From an uncultured Eubacteriales bacterium (GTDB taxonomy: Bacteria > Bacillota > Clostridia > Oscillospirales > CAG-272): 46,922 nucleotides of DNA. A model generated the notes under the pieces. That model had not been told where the DNA came from and made no database searches. It saw only the letters and a program-made list of their open reading frames with translations. A program made the position numbers and the translations under genes. The stretch spans positions 1-46,922 of the forward strand of contig CAJKPX010000015.1 of the NCBI GenBank assembly GCA_905201895.1. Reading direction: 5' to 3'. Numbering within the stretch: the first letter of the stretch is position 1; the number at the start of each line of letters is the position of its first letter. This document shows, one piece after another, positions 8,704 to 16,318 of this stretch.

Positions 8704-9246
8704 TTATTTATAAAATTCGATCTCTTCCTTACCATCGGCGAGCGTGGGACGAATCGTCTTTGCGATCAAAAGATTAGTGTCTTCCTTCACCTTAATCGTG
8801 AACGTCACGACTGCAGTATCAGTAAGCGTAAAGGTTGCACCGAATTCCTCGTCATCCGAGCCGGCATAGTAGTCCATACCGCCAACCTGGGCAACCAAGA
8901 TCACATCAGAATCTTCGTCGCAAGTCCAACCGCCAAGTGTGTAAGTGCCCGCAGGAAGCGTCTTGGTCGTAACGGTCGCGCTCCAATCCTCGTCGCATTC
9001 ACCGCGGAGCTGAATCACGCCATCATCGTCAACGTTGACGGAAAGACCGTTCTGGAGCTTCTGGGACTTGATATAGTTATCACCGACGGTGATCAGGTTT
9101 TCATCATTGCGAAACTTCCAATTCGCGTTGTCAACAGCGATCACGCCGAGCAAAGTAAAGCCAAGGCCTACGGCAAGAGCGATCAGGAGCATCCGCGCCC
9201 ATCCGGGCAAACGGCGACGGCTACGGGTTTGATTGTTTTTAGACAT
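8704..9246 (-). CDS. First late gene: membrane-anchored beta-rich protein, candidate coat or virion protein
   Basis: 180 residues. A basic N-terminus (SKNNQTRSRRRLPGWAR) precedes one membrane segment (about 18-39), then an acidic beta-rich domain ending with strands around TVTTKTLPAGTYTLGGW and AVVTFTIKVKED. That region resembles small extracellular beta-sandwich domains. It is the first gene after the terminator at 9354-9409 and is followed by a hairpin, a position matching abundant coat-protein genes in filamentous phages. At 180 residues it is much longer than a typical pVIII coat protein, so the coat role is only a hypothesis. ATG 9246 has GAAAGGAAA upstream. No consensus promoter is visible in the 107 bp before it, although a minute frame preceded by AAGGTGGTG is present there. 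Confidence 0.6.
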   Translation of the reverse strand: MSKNNQTRSRRRLPGWARMLLIALAVGLGFTLLGVIAVDNANWKFRNDENLITVGDNYIKSQKLQNGLSVNVDDDGVIQLRGECDEDWSATVTTKTLPAGTYTLGGWTCDEDSDVILVAQVGGMDYYAGSDDEEFGATFTLTDTAVVTFTIKVKEDTNLLIAKTIRPTLADGKEEIEFYK

Positions 9247-9353
9247 GATATTTTTTCCTTTCTTGTCTGAATTTTGTTTATTTGTTTTTAGAAAAAAATG
9301 CCGAAAAGATTTTACAAAAGCAAGCTCGTTCGGGTCATATATATCACCACCAC

Positions 9354-9409
9354 CTTAAAAAAAGCAAAGAGCCAACAAACCGCCCGCAAACCGGGTGGCC
9401 TATTGGCTC
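9354..9409 (-). terminator. Rho-independent terminator ending the early operon
   Basis: On the leftward transcript GAGCCAA and TTGGCTC (9403-9409 and 9369-9375) form an outer stem around a second GC-rich stem, followed by TTTGCTTTTTTT. It separates the early genes from the structural block. The stop codon of the zinc-ribbon gene (9400-9402) lies inside the stem. Confidence 0.85.
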
Positions 9410-9579
9410 AAAGGCTCTAATTTTATGTTACTGTCCGGGACAACGGGCAGGACTCTGATCCGCCGACATCTGCGGCAATAGATCTCGATCCGGCCCGTTG
9501 TATCGGGCGAACAGTTTAGCAGGAATTTCCCGCAAACGGGACATTCAAGACGCTTGGAGCAGCTCTCCGAGGGTAGCAT
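9400..9579 (-). CDS. Com-like small zinc-ribbon protein
   Basis: A 59-residue protein, ATG 9579 to TAG 9400, with two CxxC knuckles: ECPVCGK (13-16 as C-P-V-C) and IYCRRCRRIRV. This is the compact zinc ribbon of the Mu Com family, which in Mu is an RNA-binding translational activator and elsewhere is found widely in phages. The basic stretch after the second knuckle suits nucleic-acid binding. It begins 6 bp after the stop of the 191-residue gene without a clear ribosome binding site, so coupling is likely. Metal binding is a confident inference from the cysteines; a regulatory role in this element is not shown. Confidence 0.75.
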   Translation of the reverse strand: MLPSESCSKRLECPVCGKFLLNCSPDTTGRIEIYCRRCRRIRVLPVVPDSNIKLEPLSQ

Positions 9580-9585
9580 TTACGA

Positions 9586-10161
9586 TCAAAGAAGCCCCCT
9601 GCGCTGAAGATAAGCAATCATCGAAGTCAGCGCATTCTGCGAAAGCACGTCACGAGGGACAAGGGATACGATCATCGGAATGTCATTGAAAACACGCTGC
9701 ACACAGTAGTTATAGCTCTTGGAGTATTCCTGATACTGAAAACCGAGCAGCAGATAATTCTGATCTTTCGGAAGATCGAGGAAAAGAAGATCGAGAGCTT
9801 CATATGCATCACGGTTCTTCTTGTCAGCAACACGGAATTCCGCACGAAGAATATGCTTACGTTCGTTCCCGTCCGCATCCTTAACACCAAGGCCAATCTT
9901 CATCTGCGTCTCATAAGAATACATGCGCTTTCCTTTACTTACAAAAGGAGTTCTCTGTACTCTGACGCCCGGAAATTTCCATTTACCCTGCGACACCTCC
10001 GCAGCTTCATCGTCGCTCTCTACGTCGCCCGCCTCAAAGGCAAACGCATCATCGAGCTCAGCGTCGGTTACGGGTGCAGGATCGTTCGCGATATCTGCAA
10101 CAAGCTTTTTGGCAGCTTCCTCTGCCTCGGGGGTAATCATGGTTTCTTTTTCGTTTTTCAT
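9586..10161 (-). CDS. Early-operon protein of unknown function (candidate single-strand DNA-binding protein)
   Basis: 191 residues. The first 60 are acidic and Ala-rich; the rest is a compact beta-rich domain with strands around GKWKFPGVRVQRTPF, SYETQMKIGLGV and YLLLGFQYQEY, ending in basic YLQRRGLL. I do not recognise the family. Filamentous phages need a single-strand DNA-binding protein that sequesters the packaged strand. This is the only early gene here with a suitable size and aromatic/basic beta content, and it lies immediately before the structural block, where gene V sits in M13. That is a positional argument only. ATG 10161 has GAAAGGA upstream. Confidence 0.55.
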   Translation of the reverse strand: MKNEKETMITPEAEEAAKKLVADIANDPAPVTDAELDDAFAFEAGDVESDDEAAEVSQGKWKFPGVRVQRTPFVSKGKRMYSYETQMKIGLGVKDADGNERKHILRAEFRVADKKNRDAYEALDLLFLDLPKDQNYLLLGFQYQEYSKSYNYCVQRVFNDIPMIVSLVPRDVLSQNALTSMIAYLQRRGLL

Positions 10162-10193
10162 TTTGAAAAATCCTTTCTTAAAAATATTTTTTG

Positions 10194-10868
10194 TTATTTC
10201 ACTACCTGGAAAAAGTCTTGGAAATCACTTTTGTACTTGATCAGATCAACAAACGGCAAGCAAGACACATCACCTCCAAGCTTGATGATATTACTCTGCA
10301 ATCGGCAGAGCTCGTTTACAAACGCGTCCTTATAATTGTGATAAACGTAAGACTTCACATAATAAAGAATCGCGTCAAGGTTTGCAACACCCAGGACCTC
10401 CGACCGATAAACGGTAAACCAAATATCTTCATCGGCCAAAAATTCCGGGGAATCGGACACCGAAAGGCAGTCGAGCGAAGCATGCGCATCCTCCTTCCAG
10501 CATCCGGGACCGCCGATCGCTACAACGAGCTGCTGCTCGATCGGAAGATAAAACCCGTTTCCACGGTTCCTCTCGATCGCCTCGGCATCGAGCACGAGGA
10601 CCCTTTTATAAAGACAAGGATCGTCCGAGTGCGTGCGAGGGATCACGTGACGTTTATCGAGTCGATCAAATCGGTGAAGCTGACGCATGCGCAAATCGTG
10701 CATCACCATACAACGATCGCAAATGCCATGTCTACGCGCTTCCAGAATCTCTTTAGCACGTCGAGCATCCACGGTCTGCCCTTCCGTCATGTAACACGCC
10801 TCCGGTTTCATAAAGAACATTTCAGGCGCCTTACATTCACTTGCTGCTTTAACAAGAAAATCCGACAT
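10194..10868 (-). CDS. Early-operon protein of unknown function
   Basis: 224 residues. A CDRC pair (in GICDRCMVMHD) with nearby histidines near residue 50 could bind metal, and GGPGCWKEDAHASLDC adds cysteines further on. The C-terminal half is helical. No family is recognised. The ATG overlaps the stop of the DUF3102 gene (TGATG) and has AAAGGTG upstream, so the two are translationally coupled. Proteins of this sort accompany DUF3102 and PcfJ genes in mobile elements of gut Firmicutes, as far as I recall. Confidence 0.55.
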   Translation of the reverse strand: MSDFLVKAASECKAPEMFFMKPEACYMTEGQTVDARRAKEILEARRHGICDRCMVMHDLRMRQLHRFDRLDKRHVIPRTHSDDPCLYKRVLVLDAEAIERNRGNGFYLPIEQQLVVAIGGPGCWKEDAHASLDCLSVSDSPEFLADEDIWFTVYRSEVLGVANLDAILYYVKSYVYHNYKDAFVNELCRLQSNIIKLGGDVSCLPFVDLIKYKSDFQDFFQVVK

Positions 10869-11815
10869 CACTTTTTCACCTTTGCGGAAATACCGAATCG
10901 CTCAAGATTCTGCCGAAAGTAAACGCCAAGCTTTTCAAAAACCAGAGAACCAAGCTCCTGATCCTGCACCTGCAATCCCGTCATGTTCTCATCCAGAACG
11001 TCAAACAGAAATTGCATCTGCGAAAGCAGGATGTTCACCTGAATCACGCGAGGATCCTCCGACTTTTCTTTTTTGGCGTTATCAGCAGAAAGCTTCTCTA
11101 CCCTGGCCGTAAGCTCGGTCTCAAGCTTGTTTTGAAATTCCTCCCGGGCTTTTGAATATGCATCCTTTTCGATGCGCTCCAGCTCCTCGGCAGTCGGTGC
11201 ATTCACGATCTTCTCGACTACCTGCGGATGCTCCTTCAGCTCGTCAAGCTCGCCCTGGAGCTTATCTGCACGACGTTCCTGCTCGGTGGCACGCATTTTC
11301 GCCTTATTAACAGTATCGGAGACCGCCGCAAGCCTTTTCTCAAGCGATCGCACATCCTCTTGGCTTGCAATTGCCTGCTCGAGCTCCTCCGCCTTCTTAC
11401 GGGCATCGTCGCGCTCCTTCACAAGACGCTTGATCTCACGCGCCGACATTTTGGTGACGTCAGTCTCATTCACAAGCGTCTCACGTTCACCAGGAGGGAG
11501 AGGAAAGAGCGCAACCATCTGACTGTAATTCAGATCGGCAAATACGGGAACCTTCGCGGGGTCAAACTCACGGTATATACGCATCAGATTCTGCGCGGTG
11601 TCCTCCGAATAATCCACGTTCTCCTTGAGCCAGGTTCCCCATTGGCCCGCCTCGACCGTTTCCTTCGCCTCGATCAGGAGCCGTCCAATCTCTCGCGCCG
11701 ATCGTGATGCAGAGGCATGCGCCATCTGCAAAAACCGAAACGTTTCGGTTTTTATCTGATTGATCTCCCGGGCTATCACCTCCGGAGATCGTATCAAATC
11801 CATATTTTCTTGCAT
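10868..11815 (-). CDS. DUF3102 coiled-coil protein
   Basis: 315 residues. The N-terminal part (EINQIKTETFRFLQMAHASA ... IGRLLIEAKE) and the W-x-x-W-L-x-x-N-V-x-Y-S-x-x-T-A-x-N-L-M-R-I-Y pattern are those of DUF3102 (PF11300-type), seen in phages and conjugative elements. A long coiled coil follows (about 120-240). The family role is unknown; the helical DNA-binding-like head plus coiled coil suggests a partition-like or KfrA-like nucleoid protein. One of the element's 16-bp palindromes (11734-11749) lies inside this coding region and is translated as TETFR. ATG 11815 is preferred to GTG 11821, which lies inside the GAGGTG ribosome binding site. Confidence 0.75.
   Translation of the reverse strand: MQENMDLIRSPEVIAREINQIKTETFRFLQMAHASASRSAREIGRLLIEAKETVEAGQWGTWLKENVDYSEDTAQNLMRIYREFDPAKVPVFADLNYSQMVALFPLPPGERETLVNETDVTKMSAREIKRLVKERDDARKKAEELEQAIASQEDVRSLEKRLAAVSDTVNKAKMRATEQERRADKLQGELDELKEHPQVVEKIVNAPTAEELERIEKDAYSKAREEFQNKLETELTARVEKLSADNAKKEKSEDPRVIQVNILLSQMQFLFDVLDENMTGLQVQDQELGSLVFEKLGVYFRQNLERFGISAKVKK
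11734..11749. repeat. Palindrome copy 1, ACCGAAACGTTTCGGT
   Basis: Perfect 16-bp palindrome inside the DUF3102 gene, near its 5' end. It is one of six copies in the element (also at 14111, 16004, 17937, 18321 and 18378) and is absent from the chromosomal half of the window. Confidence 0.8.
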
Positions 11816-11822
11816 ATTCACC

Positions 11823-13493
11823 TCACGCTGTTATTATTTTTGCTTTACTCTGCTTCGGTTGCGGTTGCGTTGCACCGCCACCGTTCTGCAACCATCTGAT
11901 CCAGCCGTCAAAGAAAGCACGTTGCTTGGGAGTACGAATTGCTTTATTATTCGCACCATGTACCTGCCGTAGATCTGCATCATGCATCTCGATCGTATAT
12001 AGCGGTTTTTCAGGATTCTCGCAAGATCGCATAAAAAGGATCGTTGTATCGCCAGACATATACCGATCGACATACGTCCCGACACAATGATGCAATGCTT
12101 TGCCTTCGGCAATGATCTCGTCACCGTTCTTCGGCAGTCGAATCAAAAACTCACCGTCGGAATACTCATAAAACCGTTTTCGCGATTTCAACCGCATTGC
12201 CTTAAGCTTTTCCTTTCGCACCTGCTTGAGCGTTTGGGAAACCTTCATCGCACTATCATGTGCCTGTGTCAAATTCTTCGGAAAAGCTACGTTATGCTCA
12301 GTGAGATCATATCCACACTCCTGCGCCATTTGAACGTAATCCTTATAGGTGTAATATTGATCCTTATGACGTTCCATGTAATTGCGCGTTTTTTCAAACG
12401 AATAACCCGTTAAATGTGATGCGCGAAGCAAGCAGCTCGCCCAATACGTAATGTTTGAAGACTTCGCAAAACCACGATTACACACAAGGAAGTCAACGAC
12501 TTGCGCAAACTCTTTATCGGATCGCACAAGGTGCTTGAGATCGAACACGTATTGATCCAACGGAATTTTGTTCTTGCAAAGAACGTTCCATTCGTGCTTG
12601 GAAAGGCCAAAAAAATTCAAAGGATCCTTTGCCTTCCAATTCAACCGAATATCCTTCACGCCGCTCTCGACATACTTGTTCAGCGTGTCCATACAGCCCG
12701 TCCGGGCAAAGAGCTCCGCACTTGGCCTCTCAACGTATCGGCACAAATATCGCATCGGAAAGCGTCTCACGATCTTCTGCTCCATATACTGATCCAGGCA
12801 ACAATACTTCAAAAATGTTTCGGAAAGCGTCGACGTTCCGACCGTCCAATAAAAGGGCATGTTATAGAACATCTTTTGCCATGGCTCGCGAGGACTTTTA
12901 CATTGCAACCAATACCCGAGATGACCGGTATATTTGCCGTTTGCAACCTCCAGATAATCCCAATACCACACGGAATACATCCGCGTGGACCGCCACCGAG
13001 CATACCAAGCACCGGGCTCGAAGCAATAGCTTGCTTTTTCCACAAAGACGAGATCGGCACGCCGATCCGGATGCGGTTCAAACAAGATCGAGTAAGCTCG
13101 CGCATAGACACGCTGAAACAGCCCGTTTTTACATTCCGAATTTTCATCGGGAAAGATAAAAATTACGTTTTCATAGCGAGTCAAGCTATACATGCCATGA
13201 TAAATGTTTGCAGGACGGAACTCCACAGGAGCCTCACAATGCGGGCAAATGGTCTTTGCACCGTACTTGGCGGTCCAAAGAAAATCATCACCGGCAAGCT
13301 CGTTTGTGATCAAACGGCGCGCGAAGAACTCATGCCCGCAGCAGGAGCAGATGCCGCTGCGCTTATTGCGTGTCACGTTTTTGTAAAAAACATAATGCTG
13401 AAAATACGTATACCGCGCCGCATTAACCATCTGATCGGTCAGCTTCGGCATAGAATCAAAGAGCTCGGAGGCATACGCAGGATTGTAGCTCAT
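11823..13493 (-). CDS. PcfJ-like protein
   Basis: 556 residues. The N-terminal region has zinc-ribbon-like cysteine pairs (SGICSCCGHEF, TICPHCEAP). The C-terminal signature HHCVGTYVDRYMSGDTTILF followed by a P-x-x-T-I-E-M strand and QVHGANNKA is characteristic of the PcfJ family, named from the conjugative plasmid pCF10 and common in integrative elements and phages of Firmicutes. Its biochemical role is unknown. It follows pcfK by 12 bp, the usual pairing. ATG 13493 has GAGGTGATC upstream. The stop lies within the ribosome binding site of the DUF3102 gene. Confidence 0.85.
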   Translation of the reverse strand: MSYNPAYASELFDSMPKLTDQMVNAARYTYFQHYVFYKNVTRNKRSGICSCCGHEFFARRLITNELAGDDFLWTAKYGAKTICPHCEAPVEFRPANIYHGMYSLTRYENVIFIFPDENSECKNGLFQRVYARAYSILFEPHPDRRADLVFVEKASYCFEPGAWYARWRSTRMYSVWYWDYLEVANGKYTGHLGYWLQCKSPREPWQKMFYNMPFYWTVGTSTLSETFLKYCCLDQYMEQKIVRRFPMRYLCRYVERPSAELFARTGCMDTLNKYVESGVKDIRLNWKAKDPLNFFGLSKHEWNVLCKNKIPLDQYVFDLKHLVRSDKEFAQVVDFLVCNRGFAKSSNITYWASCLLRASHLTGYSFEKTRNYMERHKDQYYTYKDYVQMAQECGYDLTEHNVAFPKNLTQAHDSAMKVSQTLKQVRKEKLKAMRLKSRKRFYEYSDGEFLIRLPKNGDEIIAEGKALHHCVGTYVDRYMSGDTTILFMRSCENPEKPLYTIEMHDADLRQVHGANNKAIRTPKQRAFFDGWIRWLQNGGGATQPQPKQSKAKIITA

Positions 13494-13505
13494 CTTCTGA
13501 TCACC

Positions 13506-13919
13506 TCACAAATCCAACAGATTCAAGATTACCGCAGGCTTTACCTTTGGAGCATCCTGACTCGGTTTCTGATCCGAAAGGATCACGCGCATTTGCATGT
13601 CGATCTGCGATTTCGGGCAGAAGAACTGAACCGCGCGACGGTAAACCTCAAGATCGCTGATACAATTTCCAACGTTCTTCATGATCGCTTCGCAACAGTC
13701 AACTACGCTCTTATCGCTATCAAGGATCACTTGTGCCAAATCAGGCGACTGATAGCAAAAGTCTACAAGAGTCTTTACAACCGAAGAATATACCGCTTTT
13801 GCATATGAGCCCAACGGTTTGCCCCGATCCTTATTCTCCAATTTCGCAACTGCCTGCTCCACGATCGCCATCTGATCGGGTGGCAGCTCGATCACTCTGC
13901 ACGCTTTCTTTTCAGCCAT
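13506..13919 (-). CDS. PcfK-like protein
   Basis: 137 residues, all helical. The signature is CYQSP near residue 56, then DCCEAIMKNVGNCISDLEVY and RRAVQFFCP, with a final Q-x-R-V-I-L. This matches PcfK-like proteins, which accompany PcfJ in mobile elements. The function is not known. The ATG at 13919 lies inside the previous gene (28-bp overlap) and has a GGAGGG site 7 bp upstream. Confidence 0.8.
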   Translation of the reverse strand: MAEKKACRVIELPPDQMAIVEQAVAKLENKDRGKPLGSYAKAVYSSVVKTLVDFCYQSPDLAQVILDSDKSVVDCCEAIMKNVGNCISDLEVYRRAVQFFCPKSQIDMQMRVILSDQKPSQDAPKVKPAVILNLLDL

Positions 13920-14089
13920 GCCACTTCCCTCCTCGCTTCATCTTCAACAATTGCCTCGATCTGATTATCCGGCAGTCCTGCATTGATCGCGTCCAGCACG
14001 CGCCTTGACGTAATCCACGTCAACTCGATATGTACGCACCATGCAACGTTCTTTAAGGCGCTCCATGCCCTTTTCAGCAACGCTTTCAT
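13892..14089 (-). CDS. Small protein of unknown function
   Basis: 65 residues, helical, basic at both ends (MKALLKRAWSALKN and WLKRKRAE), with one amphipathic stretch that might associate with membrane. ATG 14089 is chosen because AAAGGA sits about 9 bp before it; two in-frame starts upstream (14098, 14107) are too close to that site or precede it. A copy of the 16-bp palindrome (14111-14126) lies directly upstream, so this gene may have its own regulation. Not recognised. Confidence 0.5.
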   Translation of the reverse strand: MKALLKRAWSALKNVAWCVHIELTWITSRRVLDAINAGLPDNQIEAIVEDEARREVAWLKRKRAE

Positions 14090-14110
14090 ATTTTTCATTC
14101 CTTTCAAAAT

Positions 14111-14126
14111 ACCGAAACGTTTCGGT
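14111..14126. repeat. Palindrome copy 2, ACCGAAACGTTTCGGT
   Basis: Perfect 16-bp copy in the 39-bp gap between the 65-residue gene and the stop of the gene ending at 14129. A short T-run flanks it, so a weak terminator is an alternative to an operator. Confidence 0.8.
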
Positions 14127-14128
14127 TT

Positions 14129-14776
14129 TTAATTCTCCCACTGCTCAAGCAGCTCCCGGCAAAGCCCGGAGTCACGCACCAGCTTTGCCGCTATTACGCG
14201 AAAACGGTAAACCGTCAAGCGATAAATATAGGCCAAAGTGTTATTCAAGAAACGCCGTCCGTAAAGCCTTCCGTCACCGTGTTCATCCAACTTATGAAGA
14301 TCACCGGCAGGAACGTAATACCAACGTTCCTCCTTATCTTCTCCCCTTCCGACAAACTCGGAAAGATAGATAAATGCCTTTACGGCTTCACGTTTATGAA
14401 CACATCGTAGATCAGAAGATACTGCGTATGGCTCACCTTTACCCAATAATCCTGGACCTTCGGGTCCTTCTCGAGCTGAAGAAACAGCTCGTTCATTTCC
14501 CTCTCGATCGTCTCCGGTGGCTCGTTGTCGCGAAATTTCTTGACCTTCACCGTCAACAGACTTTTGTACATCACCTTCCCTCCTCGGTAACTGTTTTTTT
14601 ACACGCTCGTCTTCATCCGGGCACGTATCGTGATAACCACAGTGCACGCACAAATGACCAAACCTGCATTTCTCGCAGAGATGCTGCAAGCAATCAATCG
14701 AGCTCGTTCTGAAATAGCGACATCGGAAGAACTCACAGCGATATGCGCTGTATTCGTTCGTGTCAAGCATTGCCAT
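14129..14776 (-). CDS. Cysteine-rich protein with an overlapping gene inside it
   Basis: An open frame of 215 codons. Residues 1-60 look real: a cysteine/histidine-rich region (CEFFRCRYF, CLQHLCEKCRFGHLC, CGYHDTC) that should bind zinc. Residues 65-130 are low-complexity Gly/Glu/Arg and coincide with a complete second gene (14380-14571) in another frame. Residues 130-215 look like a normal globular protein (EERWYYVPAGDLHKL, LAYIYRLTVYRFRVIAAKLV). Either this is one protein whose middle is constrained by an overprinted gene, or it is two genes joined by a chance open frame, the second beginning at an internal TTG. ATG 14776 has GAAAGGATG upstream and overlaps the previous gene by 14 bp. Confidence 0.5.
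   Translation of the reverse strand: MAMLDTNEYSAYRCEFFRCRYFRTSSIDCLQHLCEKCRFGHLCVHCGYHDTCPDEDERVKKQLPRREGDVQKSVDGEGQEISRQRATGDDREGNERAVSSAREGPEGPGLLGKGEPYAVSSDLRCVHKREAVKAFIYLSEFVGRGEDKEERWYYVPAGDLHKLDEHGDGRLYGRRFLNNTLAYIYRLTVYRFRVIAAKLVRDSGLCRELLEQWEN
14380..14571 (-). CDS. Small Cse60-like protein nested in another gene
   Basis: 63 residues (MYKSLLTVKVKKFRDNEPPE at the N-terminus). A V-K-V-K-F strand, an acidic helix (ETIEREMNELFLQL) and a closing strand pair (YWVKVSHTQYLLIYDVF) give the outline of the small Cse60-type proteins found in sporulators and their phages. ATG 14571 has a good GGAGGG site 6 bp upstream, better than expected for a chance frame. It lies wholly inside the 215-codon frame at 14129-14776. 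Confidence 0.55.
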   Translation of the reverse strand: MYKSLLTVKVKKFRDNEPPETIEREMNELFLQLEKDPKVQDYWVKVSHTQYLLIYDVFINVKP

Positions 14777-15011
14777 TGTCGCACATCCTTTCTCGGTATA
14801 TGCGGAGCTCCTGCAAGCATGCCGCTATAATATCCTCATAGCCCTTTCCGGAACGCGAGCCGCTGATCGCAACCGACAACGTGCTTGCAGAAATATTCAT
14901 GCCTCTGCCCTGGAGCCGTCGGAGCAACCATTTCGACGTCAGGCCGTGCATGTCGAGCTCGATCTTCACACGCTGCCGCGCCGTCAGCTCGGTCCCGTAT
15001 CGCTCTGTCAA
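14763..15011 (-). CDS. Small phage-type helix-turn-helix protein
   Basis: 82 residues. The pattern R-x-x-I-E-L-x-x-x-G-L-T-S-K-W-L-L-R-R-L, then STLSVAISGSR and a closing helix, fits the small HTH proteins found in Firmicute prophages, with the recognition helix near 40-52. A role in regulating the element is inferred. The start is a TTG at 15011 with AAGGTGGTG 6 bp upstream; no in-frame ATG is better placed. It overlaps the next gene by 14 bp. Confidence 0.6.
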   Translation of the reverse strand: MTERYGTELTARQRVKIELDMHGLTSKWLLRRLQGRGMNISASTLSVAISGSRSGKGYEDIIAACLQELRIYRERMCDNGNA

Positions 15012-15036
15012 GTCTTACACCACCTTTCATTTTTTC

Positions 15037-15065
15037 TTGACATCGGGCAAGTATTGTGCTAAAAT
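15037..15065 (+). promoter_or_regulatory. Consensus promoter opposing the early operon
   Basis: TTGACA (15037-15042), a 17-bp spacer and TAAAAT (15060-15065), directed rightward in the 164-bp gap between two leftward genes. Transcription would run antisense to the genes at 15176-16611. Downstream, AGGAG (15142-15146) precedes a 10-codon frame at 15152-15184. This may be an antisense RNA or leader that tempers early gene expression. Confidence 0.55.
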
Positions 15066-15175
15066 AGAAATACCACTAACTATTTACAGCGCCATAACTA
15101 TGCCCAAATGCGTTTTTCCGCCGTTTTATATGTGAATAAACAGGAGAAACAATGTTTTTAATGATATATCAATCC

Positions 15176-15358
15176 CTACCTTGACTCAACGAACGTCAAG
15201 ATTGATCGACATTCCTCAATACGAACGTCGTAATATTTAATCCCGTCTTTTCGTTCCTTCCGGCTCATGCCGGTTTCCTTCGCAACCCGATCAAAGCCGG
15301 CCCGGTATTCCTCAAGCATAACCATGCGCTGGCGGACAAAGTTTGCAACCTCTTTCAT
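15176..15358 (-). CDS. Small helical protein, paralogue of the neighbouring 117-residue protein
   Basis: 60 residues, mostly helical. It shares with the N-terminal half of the next gene (15372-15725) the plan: F/Y-x-R-x-R, L-E, a G, then S-R-K/Q-x-R, a Y-Y/F-F-E/D-x-R strand and ECRxIL..VE. ATG 15358 has a strong AAAGGAG site. Function unknown; the pair suggests a tandem duplication within the early operon. Confidence 0.6.
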   Translation of the reverse strand: MKEVANFVRQRMVMLEEYRAGFDRVAKETGMSRKERKDGIKYYDVRIEECRSILTFVESR

Positions 15359-15371
15359 GATTTATCTCCTT

Positions 15372-15725
15372 TCAATACGTCCCGGGTGGATCATACCCGT
15401 GTATTTCATAATCAGCGAGCGATCCATGAACGACCGCGCCGCAGACTTGACAATAACCGTATGCATCGGCATATTCCCGGCAGGAATGAGCATCGGGCTC
15501 GGGCTCGGGAGAACTGTCAAACGGCAGTTGGCAATCCTTGTAGAGATCATCAACCATTCTCTCGACAACTCCTAAAATCTCCCGACATTCCGCGAGGCGA
15601 ATTTCAAAAAACATCCGACCTAACCGCCTTTGACGCCAGGACAAGCTCTTTGTGTTCGGAATACCATCAAGCGCCTTCTCCAAAGACTCAATCCGCCAAC
15701 GGAGATATTCAAGAATTTCGTTCAT
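15372..15725 (-). CDS. Small helical protein with a C-terminal cysteine/histidine tail
   Basis: 117 residues. The N-terminal half (to about VERM, residue 57) is paralogous to the 60-residue neighbour, as shown by RLAECREILGVVE versus RIEECRSILTFVE. The C-terminal half adds a Cys/His set (HSCREYADAYGYCQVCGAVVH) that could hold zinc. The start overlaps the preceding stop (ATGA), so translation is coupled. Function unknown. Confidence 0.6.
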   Translation of the reverse strand: MNEILEYLRWRIESLEKALDGIPNTKSLSWRQRRLGRMFFEIRLAECREILGVVERMVDDLYKDCQLPFDSSPEPEPDAHSCREYADAYGYCQVCGAVVHGSLADYEIHGYDPPGTY

Positions 15726-15994
15726 ACAGGTTCCATCTCCTCATCCATCAAATCTCGTGCATACATTTCCCGTTCCGCTTCATCGTAGCTTTCAAAGAAA
15801 TTCTCGACAAAACAGGAAAACGTATATAAGCCTCGTTCCTTCAGAGCAATCACCAAACCTCGACCGCAAGCATGAATCGAGGTCACTTCATCCTTCTCAA
15901 ATACCCAACCTTCATCGGGCGACCAATAAAGAATATATCCACGGTCGCCAACGCGAGGAACCCGAAGATTGGGGTAACAAACCAGGTGCACCAA
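15722..15994 (-). CDS. Small phage-type protein of unknown function
   Basis: About 90 residues. A beta-rich first half (DRGYILYWSPDEGWVFEKDE, GRGLVIALKERGLYTF) is followed by FFESYDEAEREM. A strand-rich domain ending in an F-x-S-x-x-E-A-E helix is common in small phage proteins of Firmicutes. The start is uncertain: TTG 15994 or GTG 15991, neither with a clear ribosome binding site. A variant of the 16-bp palindrome (16004-16019) lies just upstream. Overlaps the next gene by 4 bp. Confidence 0.5.
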   Translation of the reverse strand: MVHLVCYPNLRVPRVGDRGYILYWSPDEGWVFEKDEVTSIHACGRGLVIALKERGLYTFSCFVENFFESYDEAEREMYARDLMDEEMEPV

Positions 15995-16003
15995 AAAATC
16001 AAA

Positions 16004-16019
16004 CCCGAGACGTTTCGGT
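16004..16019. repeat. Palindrome copy 3, one mismatch
   Basis: CCCGAGACGTTTCGGT, differing from the consensus ACCGAAACGTTTCGGT at the outermost base and at one internal base. It lies immediately before the 90-residue gene. Confidence 0.6.
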
Positions 16020-16036
16020 AGTAAGCATTATGATTT

Positions 16037-16318
16037 TCATTTCTGCTCCCCCTCCAACGGTTCATTCAAATCTTCCAGAGCATCAGTAAACCAACGTTTA
16101 TGCTCCAAAAAGAAATCATGGTTATGAGACGAACGAAAACAATAGAAAGCAAGAAGACAAGCCGCAAGCTTGCAAAAGCTCTCAATTTCAGCCGCACAGC
16201 GAACTGCACCGCCTCGAGTCTTAAACCTTTTTGCGCACAAAAGCGAAACCTTATACCGCAAGTGCCGAACGCAACATTCAATTTCAAATAGAGACATATT
16301 ATCAAAAGGTGTTTTCAT
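16037..16318 (-). CDS. Small cysteine-containing helical protein
   Basis: 93 residues, helical, with scattered cysteines (FEIECCVRHLRYKV, FCKLAACLLAFYCF) and a polar tail ending DALEDLNEPLEGEQK. The tail is duplicated in the DNA just upstream (16315-16362). ATG 16318 overlaps the stop of that duplicate frame (ATGA) and has GGTGAGAAG before it. Not recognised. Confidence 0.5.
   Translation of the reverse strand: MKTPFDNMSLFEIECCVRHLRYKVSLLCAKRFKTRGGAVRCAAEIESFCKLAACLLAFYCFRSSHNHDFFLEHKRWFTDALEDLNEPLEGEQK

Noticed and set aside
180..9246. Microvirus provirus
   Set aside because: The Rep motifs would fit, but there is no VP1-type major capsid gene; the neighbours are membrane-anchored proteins and a P-loop ATPase.
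11734..11749. Palindromes as rho-independent terminators
   Set aside because: A continuous 16-bp palindrome leaves no proper loop, one copy is inside a coding region and others lie upstream of promoters; operator-like function fits better, although the T-runs beside some copies keep this open.
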